From contig DATLBY010000348.1 of assembly GCA_035526665.1 (NCBI GenBank), forward strand, positions 1-6,917: a stretch of 6,917 nucleotides of DNA. The letters run 5' to 3'. Below the pieces are notes generated by a model. That model was not told where the DNA came from. It was given only the letters and a program-made list of their open reading frames with translations, and searched no databases. Of this stretch, positions 1-4,895 are shown piece after piece; position 1 is the stretch's first letter, and every line of letters begins with the position of its first letter. The position numbers and the translations under genes were made by a program. The stretch comes from DATLBY01 sp035526665. Lineage in GTDB: Bacteria; Acidobacteriota; Terriglobia; Bryobacterales; Bryobacteraceae.

Positions 1-779
1 GAGCCGTGAGTAAAGGACTCCGGACTCACTGACCCGCGCGACATACGCTGCAGGCGATCATCCCCAACTGAGGCGGCCGCCCGCAGGCCTTCGGCGACGT
101 CGGACTCGTTCACAATCTTCCGCTGCTCCGTGGAATTTCCCCAAACCCCGGCGTAACAGTCGGCCTGCAGTTCCATCCGGACCGAGAGCTGGTTGGCCGC
201 GCCGGGCTGCCCCCGCTGTAGTTGTCTGACTTTCCGTTCCGTTCCCAGCAGTCTTTGCACATGGTGGCCAATCTCATGTGCGATGACATAGGCCTGCGCG
301 AACTCTCCGGGCGCGCCGAACTGGCTCCTCAACTGATCGAAGAAGCCGAGGTCGATGTACACTTTTTCGTCTCCTGGACAGTAGAAAGGACCTGTCGCAG
401 ATTGAGCCGTGCCACAGGCCGATTCCGTGATATCGCGGAAGAGAACCAGTTTTGCGTGGTGATAGGGTGTGCCGGTTTTTGGCAACACGCTGTCCCAGGT
501 GCGTTGCGTGTCATTCAGCACAAAGGCGACGAAATCCACTTCACGCTGCTCCCCAGGGCTCTCCGTGGGATTCGCCGGCGCGCTGACGCTGGTGCGAGAT
601 CCTGGGTCACCGCTGAACAAAGTGAACAGATTCGTTTTGAAAATGAAGCTCAAGACCAGGACGACCACTGTTCCGCCGATGCCAAGGTGCATTCCTCCGA
701 ATCCGAACCCGCCACCTCCTCCACCCTCTGCCCGCCGATCCTCCAAGTCCTCCCGGCTACCACCTGGCGTCCATTGCAT
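1..779 (-). CDS. ypfJ: YpfJ-family neutral zinc metallopeptidase (partial, C-terminus off the window)
   Basis: The reverse strand is open from an ATG at 779 to the left edge, 259 codons. A GGAGGT ribosome binding site (785-790 on the plus strand) sits 5 nt before the ATG. The protein begins MQWTPGGSREDLEDRR, followed by a Gly-rich linker (about residues 19-29) and one hydrophobic segment (about 33-47), which suggests a membrane-anchored enzyme with the catalytic domain outside the cytoplasm. The zinc motif HEIGHH is at residues 168-173 (H168 and H172 as ligands, E169 as catalytic base). ELQADCYAGVW at about 203-213 is the second conserved block of this family and should carry the third ligand. 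The visible end, SFTHGS, is where family members approach their C-terminus, so roughly 20-35 residues are probably missing. Family membership is secure from the motifs; the physiological substrate is unknown. It is transcribed divergently from the gene at 862. Confidence 0.93.
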   Translation of the reverse strand, partial: MQWTPGGSREDLEDRRAEGGGGGGFGFGGMHLGIGGTVVVLVLSFIFKTNLFTLFSGDPGSRTSVSAPANPTESPGEQREVDFVAFVLNDTQRTWDSVLPKTGTPYHHAKLVLFRDITESACGTAQSATGPFYCPGDEKVYIDLGFFDQLRSQFGAPGEFAQAYVIAHEIGHHVQRLLGTERKVRQLQRGQPGAANQLSVRMELQADCYAGVWGNSTEQRKIVNESDVAEGLRAAASVGDDRLQRMSRGSVSPESFTHG

Positions 780-784
780 TCACT

Positions 785-790
785 ACCTCC
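785..790 (-). promoter_or_regulatory. Shine-Dalgarno site of the ypfJ-like gene
   Basis: GGAGGT on the minus strand lies 5 nt upstream of the ATG at 779. This strong site fixes the start of the peptidase and supports minus-strand coding here over the long plus-strand reading frames that overlap it. Confidence 0.8.
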
Positions 791-861
791 GGCGTGCGGC
801 TGCACAGCTACCGTTCATGCAATTTGTCTGCCACGACTTGCTGCCGTGGACAATAGAAGAG

Positions 862-2010
862 ATGCGCCCGTTGCTCCTTAGCTTGGTGATTGTTTCAGGC
901 CTTGCCTACGCGCAGAAAATTGTGGCTCCGGAAAAGATTCCGCGCAAGATAAAGGAAATCGTCGACCAGCCGCAGGTGAAGCAGTCGCTCGCGTGTGAGG
1001 TCCACGCGATTAAGCCGGCTTTGAACTTCGGTTTTCGATTCCAATCGGGATATGTGGCGCGGGTGCCGCTGCAGCAATACCGCGGCCCCGGACATTTGTG
1101 GGCGGTTGTCGCGAAAGTGACGCCGGAGGGCGGTGATCGCCGGCCGGCGTACCTGGTCAACGTGGTCAACCTGCCGAATGTTACAGAAACAAAACAGCTG
1201 GCAGAACTTGGCGGCGGATATCTGCTGGGCGAGGGCCGCTATGCCATCGAATGGACGCTGGTGGACGACAGCAGCCGCGTGTGCCGAAAAAATTGGAGTG
1301 TTGATGTCGCATTGCAGCGAAGTGAGCGCAAGGTGAGGCCCGCGATGGCGCCATACACCGTCAGCGAAATAGCGCTCCCACGTTCCGCTGACATGAAGCC
1401 CGAAAAGGCCGGCGTCCAACCCCTTCGCGTCAGCGTCCTGCTGCATGCAGCGCCGTTGTTCCCACGCAGAACGCGTCTGCGGTCCAGTGATATTTTAATG
1501 CTGCTTGGCTCGCTTTCGGCGCTGCTCGAACGCCTCCCCGTCAAATCGGTTCGATTGGGTGTGTTCAATCTGGACCAGCAGGCGGAAATTTTCCGCAGCG
1601 ATGCGTTTGCCCCCGATTCCCTGGATCAGGCTGCAGATTCCTTGAACAGACTGGAGCTTGGCCACGTTGACTATAAAGTCCTTGAGAAGCCGCGTGGGAA
1701 TGTCGAGCTTCTAGTCCACCTGGTGAATCGGGAGTTGACTGCCGAGACGCCTTCGGACATCGTTCTCTTTATGGGTCCGATGTCGCGGTATGCCGACAAG
1801 GCCGCGCCCTCGGTTCTGGAGACGCAGCACGGCCGAATGCCCCATTTTTTCTATTTCGAGTTCAAACCATATTTCCGGCGTGATGCCAATTTCCCCGACA
1901 GTGTCGCCTTGATGGTTTCGCGCCTGAAGGGAAAAACAATGGTAATCCACACTCCGGGAGAGTTCGCCAAGGCCATTGCACAGGTGGAGACACGGGCGGA
2001 CAGCCGGTAA
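862..2010 (+). CDS. Secreted protein of unknown function with a possible VWA-like C-terminal domain
   Basis: A protein of 382 residues. The frame stays open upstream to 469, but the start at 862 is preferred because it gives a clean Sec signal peptide (MRPLLLSLVIVSGLAYA, predicted cleavage after A17 before QKIV) and because the upstream part lies antisense to the peptidase gene. A purine-rich AGAAGAG just before the ATG is a poor, closely spaced ribosome binding site. Residues about 45-145 contain two cysteines (C45, C141) that could form a disulfide outside the cytoplasm. From about residue 190 the pattern of alternating hydrophobic strands and helices (LRVSVLLHAAPLF, VRLGVFNLDQQAEIF, SDIVLFMGPMS) recalls von Willebrand A-like domains found in many secreted acidobacterial proteins. 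I see no intact DxSxS metal site, so this fold call is only an inference. No enzyme motif was recognised. It has no obvious operon partner and lies divergent to the peptidase. Confidence 0.8.
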   Translation: MRPLLLSLVIVSGLAYAQKIVAPEKIPRKIKEIVDQPQVKQSLACEVHAIKPALNFGFRFQSGYVARVPLQQYRGPGHLWAVVAKVTPEGGDRRPAYLVNVVNLPNVTETKQLAELGGGYLLGEGRYAIEWTLVDDSSRVCRKNWSVDVALQRSERKVRPAMAPYTVSEIALPRSADMKPEKAGVQPLRVSVLLHAAPLFPRRTRLRSSDILMLLGSLSALLERLPVKSVRLGVFNLDQQAEIFRSDAFAPDSLDQAADSLNRLELGHVDYKVLEKPRGNVELLVHLVNRELTAETPSDIVLFMGPMSRYADKAAPSVLETQHGRMPHFFYFEFKPYFRRDANFPDSVALMVSRLKGKTMVIHTPGEFAKAIAQVETRADSR

Positions 2011-2121
2011 TAGGGGGGTAGCTACACAAGCCCGATTCCGGGATGAAACTTTAAAGGCTTATCAGGTGGCGCAGATCATACATTCCTGAAGGTCGAGCGT
2101 TTAATTTAAGCGGAGAAACAC

Positions 2122-2558
2122 ATGAGTGGTTTCATGGAATACAAGGAATATCTGGGATTGGTCCACTTCGACGAAGGGGACGAGCTTTTCCATGGGAAGG
2201 TGATGTTCATAAAGGCGCTGGTCAGCTACGAAGGGACCGACGCCCAAAGCCTCAAAGCAAATTTTCACGAAGCTGTCGACGACTATCTGGCACTATGTAA
2301 CGAGACGGGCAAGAAGCCAGAACATCTTTAAAGGGATCGTTCAATGTTCGTACGAGTGCCGCACTCCATCGACGGGCTGCGCTCTTCGCCTCGAAACACG
2401 CCACGAAGCTAAATACCGTCGTGGAGGAAGCATTAAACGATACCTCGATGCACAAGAAACTAGAACGACGCCACCCGTCTCCGACTGCATTCAGGCTCGC
2501 TAGCCTGAATGCTGATCCGGGTGGACGGATCTGTTCACCGGAAAGTTTGCATCCCTAA
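2122..2558 (+). pseudogene. hicB: Orphan HicB-family antitoxin gene broken by a one-base frameshift
   Basis: The first frame (2122-2331, 69 aa) begins MSGFMEYKEYLGLVHFDEGD and continues FHGKVMFIKALVSYEGTDA and FHEAVDDYLALCNETGKK. This is the N-terminal HicB fold (partial RNase H-like), and it stops at a TAA at 2329. The rest of the family pattern continues in another frame from about 2325: SLKGSFNVRTSAALHRRAAL then KLNTVVEEAL, which is the ribbon-helix-helix/HicB C-terminal DNA-binding part. That frame runs open to a TAA at 2556-2558. One extra base near 2323 (for example CCA in place of CA) would join the two as a protein of about 145 aa. GGAG at 2112-2115, 6 nt before the ATG, is a good ribosome binding site. 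No hicA toxin gene fits in the 111 bp upstream or directly downstream, so this is an orphan. HicB proteins normally neutralise the HicA mRNA interferase and repress their own operon; a 69-aa product would lack the DNA-binding part. A sequencing error is the main alternative to a true mutation. Confidence 0.85.
2471..2524. repeat. Long hairpin (11-bp perfect inner stem plus 7-bp outer stem)
   Basis: GCATTCAGGCT (2487-2497) and AGCCTGAATGC (2502-2512) are perfect inverted repeats with a CGCT loop. They are flanked by CCACCCG (2471-2477) and CGGGTGG (2518-2524), which pair across an asymmetric internal loop. No T-run follows, so it is not a classic intrinsic terminator. It lies in the extended tail of the frameshifted hicB frame and upstream of the rplA promoter. 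It may be a terminator-like 3' end for hicB or a small palindromic repeat element. Confidence 0.75.
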
Positions 2559-2575
2559 AATAACTCTGGTAGACT
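2547..2575 (+). promoter_or_regulatory. Probable sigma-70-type promoter of rplA-rplJ-rplL
   Basis: TTGCAT (2547-2552) is a -35-like hexamer followed by exactly 17 bp and the -10-like TAGACT (2570-2575), preceded by an extended -10 TGG. The same -10, spacing and extended element recur before rpoB, which strengthens the call. Transcription would begin near 2582, giving a leader of about 100 nt. A 7-bp dyad (AACTCTG 2562-2568, CAGAGTT 2576-2582) flanks the -10 hexamer. Confidence 0.6.
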
Positions 2576-2582
2576 CAGAGTT

Positions 2583-2647
2583 TCGTCTGCAGTTATGTGG
2601 CCAGTACAGCCACGTCACCTTGGGAGGCGACGGGCCTGCAGTTTCGA
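2583..2647 (+). promoter_or_regulatory. Structured 5' leader of rplA, candidate L1 autoregulatory site
   Basis: The leader can fold as a three-way junction. The closing helix pairs TCG-CTGCAG (2583-2592, one bulged T) with CTGCAG-CGA (2636-2647, TTT bulge). Hairpin one is GTGGC/GCCAC (2597-2601 with 2609-2613). Hairpin two is GTCaCCT/AGGcGAC (2614-2620 with 2625-2631) around a TGGG loop. The two hairpins abut directly and could stack. In many bacteria L1 represses its own operon by binding a leader RNA that mimics its 23S rRNA site, usually upstream of rplK; rplK is absent here. The pairings are seen in the sequence; the L1 role is inference and I did not match the known L1 consensus. Confidence 0.35.
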
Positions 2648-2683
2648 TTCAGTCCCGCGCCGTTTGTACCAGTTGAGGATTAC

Positions 2684-3397
2684 ATGAGCCAGAAACAAGG
2701 AAAGAAGTTTGCGGCGGCAGCCCAGCAGGTGGAAGCGCGGCCGTATGCGCTCGCTGATGCGGTGCCGCTTGTCCAGAAGATCAAGTTCGCCAAATTTGAT
2801 GAGACGGTCGAGGTGCATATGCGCCTCGGTGTCGATCCCAAACACGCCGACCAGATGGTCCGGGGTACAATCGTGCTCCCCAACGGTCTCGGGAAATCAA
2901 AGAAGGTCCTGGTAATCACCTCCGGCGACAAGATCCGGGAAGCTCAGGAAGCCGGCGCCGACTTCGTAGGTGGCGAGGAAATGGTCACCAAGATCCAGGC
3001 CGAGAGCTGGACGGACTACGATGCGGTGATCGCGACCCCCGATATGATGCGCTCGGTGGGCCGGCTCGGCAAGGTTCTGGGTCCGCGCGGTTTAATGCCG
3101 AACCCAAAAACCGGGACCGTCACCACGGATGTCGCCGGCGCTATCCGCGAAACCAAGGCCGGCAAAATCGAGTTCCGCGTGGACAAAACGGGAGTCATTC
3201 ATGCTCCGGTCGGCAAGGTGAGCTTTGCCACCGATAAGCTGCTGGAGAATGCCAACAGCCTGATTACTGCCGTTCTACGCGCCAAGCCCGCGGCTGCTAA
3301 AGGCAAATACGTGAAGAGCGTAACTATCTGTTCCACCATGGGGCCGGGTGTTTCGCTGGATGTAGCCGGGTTCAACCTGGTCAAGGCTGCCGGTTAA
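2684..3397 (+). CDS. rplA: 50S ribosomal protein L1
   Basis: A protein of 237 aa, normal for L1, which forms the mobile L1 stalk of the large subunit near the E site and helps release deacylated tRNA. In bacteria it often also represses its own mRNA. The L1 signature is clear as GPRGLMPNPKTGTVT at residues 133-147. Other family blocks are visible: DETVEVHMRLGVDPKHADQ, MVRGTIVLPNGLGK and the C-terminal TICSTMGPGVSLD. The frame is open upstream to a GTG at 2597, but the ATG at 2684 is chosen because it gives the family's usual N-terminus (MSQKQGKKFAAAAQQVE) and has GAGG (2675-2678) 5 nt upstream. The earlier segment falls in the structured leader. It is the first gene of the unit; rplJ follows after 22 nt. 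The usual upstream neighbour rplK is missing. Confidence 0.97.
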   Translation: MSQKQGKKFAAAAQQVEARPYALADAVPLVQKIKFAKFDETVEVHMRLGVDPKHADQMVRGTIVLPNGLGKSKKVLVITSGDKIREAQEAGADFVGGEEMVTKIQAESWTDYDAVIATPDMMRSVGRLGKVLGPRGLMPNPKTGTVTTDVAGAIRETKAGKIEFRVDKTGVIHAPVGKVSFATDKLLENANSLITAVLRAKPAAAKGKYVKSVTICSTMGPGVSLDVAGFNLVKAAG

Positions 3398-3419
3398 TCC
3401 GGAGCGACGGGATAAATCC

Positions 3420-3947
3420 ATGAAGAATAAAGCGGATAAAAGTAAAGATCTGGAAGCTTTGCGCAAGGAGTTGGAGCAGTCGCCCAATATCTTTGTCACC
3501 GGCTTTGAAAAGATCACGGTCCAGCAGGACTACGAGTTGCGGAAGACCATCCGGGCCGCCGGTGGCAAATATCAGGTAGTAAAGAATAATCTCGCCGCCA
3601 AGGCCTCCGAAGGGCTTCCTTCCGAGCAATTGCTGGGGGACCTGAAGGGTATGACGTCGATGGCCTACACGACGTCGGACCCGGTGGCGCTCGCCAAAGC
3701 TCTCACTACCTTTGCCAAGACAACGCCGGCATTTACGTTTAAATCCGGTTTTGTCGAAGGCCGCGCGGTGGAAGTGAAGAGCATTCAGGAGCTCGCGAAT
3801 CTGCCCTCGCGGGAAGAGGTTCTCTCGAAGGTGCTATTCCTGATTAACGCCTCCGCGCAGCGGCTGGTTACGGCGGTCAACGGCGTGGGACGGAATCTCG
3901 CGGTGGTTTTGGATCAGGGTGTTAAGGAAAACAAGTTTCAGGGCTAG
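3420..3947 (+). CDS. rplJ: 50S ribosomal protein L10
   Basis: A protein of 175 aa, typical for L10, which anchors L7/L12 dimers to the 50S subunit to form the factor-recruiting stalk. The N-terminal rRNA-binding domain shows NIFVTGFEKITVQQDYELRK and GGKYQVVKNNLAAKA. The C-terminal helix that carries the L12 dimers is about residues 135-175 (LFLINASAQRLVTAVNGVGR). A GGGA tract lies just before the ATG. The gap to rplA is only 22 nt, so the long L10-binding leader found before rplJ in organisms such as E. coli cannot be present in this position. Expression therefore most likely comes from the rplA promoter. Confidence 0.97.
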   Translation: MKNKADKSKDLEALRKELEQSPNIFVTGFEKITVQQDYELRKTIRAAGGKYQVVKNNLAAKASEGLPSEQLLGDLKGMTSMAYTTSDPVALAKALTTFAKTTPAFTFKSGFVEGRAVEVKSIQELANLPSREEVLSKVLFLINASAQRLVTAVNGVGRNLAVVLDQGVKENKFQG

Positions 3948-4017
3948 CTGGTCCGCGTACAACGGCGGCACGTCCGAATAGTTTAAGAAAAAGTTCCAAC
4001 TTAGGGAGTCAAGGACA

Positions 4018-4395
4018 ATGGCGGATATTAACGGAATTGCAGAACAGATTCAGGGCCTGACGCTGCTGGAAGCTTCACAGCTGGTGAAGTTGTTAGAGGA
4101 AAGGCTGGGCGTGTCGGCCGCGGCGGCATCGGTAGCGGCCGCTCCCGCGGGGGCTGCCGCAGCAGCGGCTCCGGTTGAGGAGAAGACCGAATTCACGGTC
4201 GTCCTGACCGCTGCCGGCGCAAACAAGATCAACGTCATCAAGGCAGTTCGCGAAGTCACCAGCCTGGGCTTGAAGGAAGCCAAGGATCTGGTGGACGGTG
4301 CGCCCAAGCCGATCAAGGAAGGCGTGAACAAGGACGAAGCCGAGTCTATCCGGAAGAAGTTTACCGACGCGGGCGCTACTGTCGAAGTCAAGTAG
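4018..4395 (+). CDS. rplL: 50S ribosomal protein L7/L12
   Basis: A protein of 125 aa with the normal three-part layout. The N-terminal dimerisation and L10-binding helices span about residues 1-33 (ADINGIAEQIQGLTLLEASQ). An Ala/Pro/Gly-rich flexible hinge spans about 34-52. The C-terminal globular domain that contacts elongation factors follows from about 53 (EKTEFTVVLTAAGANKINVI, then REVTSLGLKEAKDLVDGAPK). Four or more copies sit on each ribosome, so high expression is expected. AGGGAG at 4003-4008 is 9 nt before the ATG, with a second AAGGA closer in. The 70-nt gap after rplJ shows no clear terminator. A strong hairpin follows the gene. Confidence 0.98.
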   Translation: MADINGIAEQIQGLTLLEASQLVKLLEERLGVSAAAASVAAAPAGAAAAAAPVEEKTEFTVVLTAAGANKINVIKAVREVTSLGLKEAKDLVDGAPKPIKEGVNKDEAESIRKKFTDAGATVEVK

Positions 4396-4430
4396 TTGGA
4401 CTCGGCGGTAGTCAGGGCGGTTGGATTGTG

Positions 4431-4476
4431 GCGGCGGGCGCCGCGGCTAGCTATGGCCGGGGTGTCCCGCCGCTTT
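4431..4476 (+). terminator. Terminator or attenuator after rplL
   Basis: GCGGCGGG (4431-4438) and CCCGCCGC (4466-4473) form a perfect 8-bp GC-rich stem. The 27-nt loop can form an inner CGGC/GCCG pairing. A short TTT follows at 4474-4476. The T-run is short, so termination may be partial, as expected for an attenuator between rplL and rpoB that keeps L12 mRNA above rpoB mRNA. Confidence 0.6.
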
Positions 4477-4503
4477 GACGTGAGCATTCGAGTCTGCTAG
4501 ACT
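4475..4503 (+). promoter_or_regulatory. Probable sigma-70-type promoter of rpoB
   Basis: TTGACG (4475-4480) is followed by exactly 17 bp and TAGACT (4498-4503), with an extended -10 TGC just before it. The five of six -35 match, ideal spacing and identity of the -10 with that before rplA make this a strong candidate. The perfect dyad CGAGTCT-gct-AGACTCG (4489-4505) covers the -10 and could be an operator or chance. The -35 overlaps the T-run of the preceding terminator. Confidence 0.7.
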
Positions 4504-4509
4504 CGTGGT

Positions 4510-4895
4510 TGAACCAGGTTTGGCCGGATACGTAGCCGGAACTTCGCCCGTGAACCTTGCATCCTGCGGTATTGTGCATCGTGTAAAAGCCATGCACTGT
4601 TTAACCCTGCGCAGCTTTTTAGCAGGAGAGGTGCGTCGCGGTGGTTACGGTCTGAGTTTAATCATTTCCAGCGCGGCTTCCTCCGCGCTCTCACGTCCTC
4701 TCCAGTCCCGGTCCGTTTGGCATAGTTTTTCTGTTTGGGGCATTCCCGTTTCTAACCATAGAGTATCGGTCGTTGGCGGAGACACAAATAGGGTCTCGTC
4801 TGCCGGCGGCCGGCAGTCATTTGTCGCCGGTGTGAGCCAGTCGGTCCTTTGGGACGCGATTTGAGCTTGCTGCCGGCTTTCTGTAGGAGTGGAAC
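4510..4895 (+). promoter_or_regulatory. Long structured 5' leader of rpoB, no gene seen
   Basis: About 385 nt separate the predicted start of transcription from the rpoB ATG. The one reading frame here (GTG at 4505 to 4864) lacks a ribosome binding site and resembles no family I know, so I treat the stretch as noncoding. Hairpins visible by eye are GTGCAT/ATGCAC (4574-4597), CCTGC/GCAGG (4606-4626), AGCGCGG/CCGCGCT (4670-4689) and CTGCCGG/CCGGCAG (4800-4816). A second CTGCCGG at 4870-4876 could compete for the same CCGGCAG and lies 8 nt before the ribosome binding site. This suggests regulation of rpoB by RNA structure, but no known riboswitch class was recognised. Confidence 0.4.
4885..4889 (+). 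promoter_or_regulatory. Shine-Dalgarno site of rpoB
   Basis: AGGAG lies 6 nt before the ATG at 4896 and fixes the rpoB start, which gives the expected short N-terminus. Confidence 0.8.

Noticed and set aside
831..849. CCACG/CGTGG dyad between the divergent genes
   Set aside because: Only 5 bp, and no convincing promoter could be placed around it.
469..861. N-terminal extension of the secreted protein gene
   Set aside because: It overlaps the peptidase antisense and would hide the signal peptide that starts at 862.
222..881. Plus-strand open frame of 219 codons
   Set aside because: It is antisense to the zinc peptidase gene, whose minus-strand translation has clear family motifs. The plus-strand product resembles nothing.
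895..1446. Minus-strand frame of 183 codons
   Set aside because: It is a shadow of the secreted protein gene with no family features.
2031..2042. CCCG-attc-CGGG as a terminator of the secreted protein gene
   Set aside because: The stem is only 4 bp and no T-run follows.
2562..2582. AACTCTG/CAGAGTT hairpin followed by TTT as a terminator
   Set aside because: The stem is short and AT-rich and coincides with a promoter -10 that recurs before rpoB.
2597..2683. Upstream extension of rplA from a GTG
   Set aside because: It adds 29 residues not found in L1, lies in the structured leader, and the ATG at 2684 has a good ribosome binding site.
4117..4170. GCC/GCG-rich repetitive stretch in rplL
   Set aside because: It encodes the normal Ala-rich hinge of L7/L12.
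4505..4864. Open frame of 119 codons between rplL and rpoB
   Set aside because: The GTG start falls just past the promoter -10, there is no ribosome binding site and the product is unlike any family I recognise.
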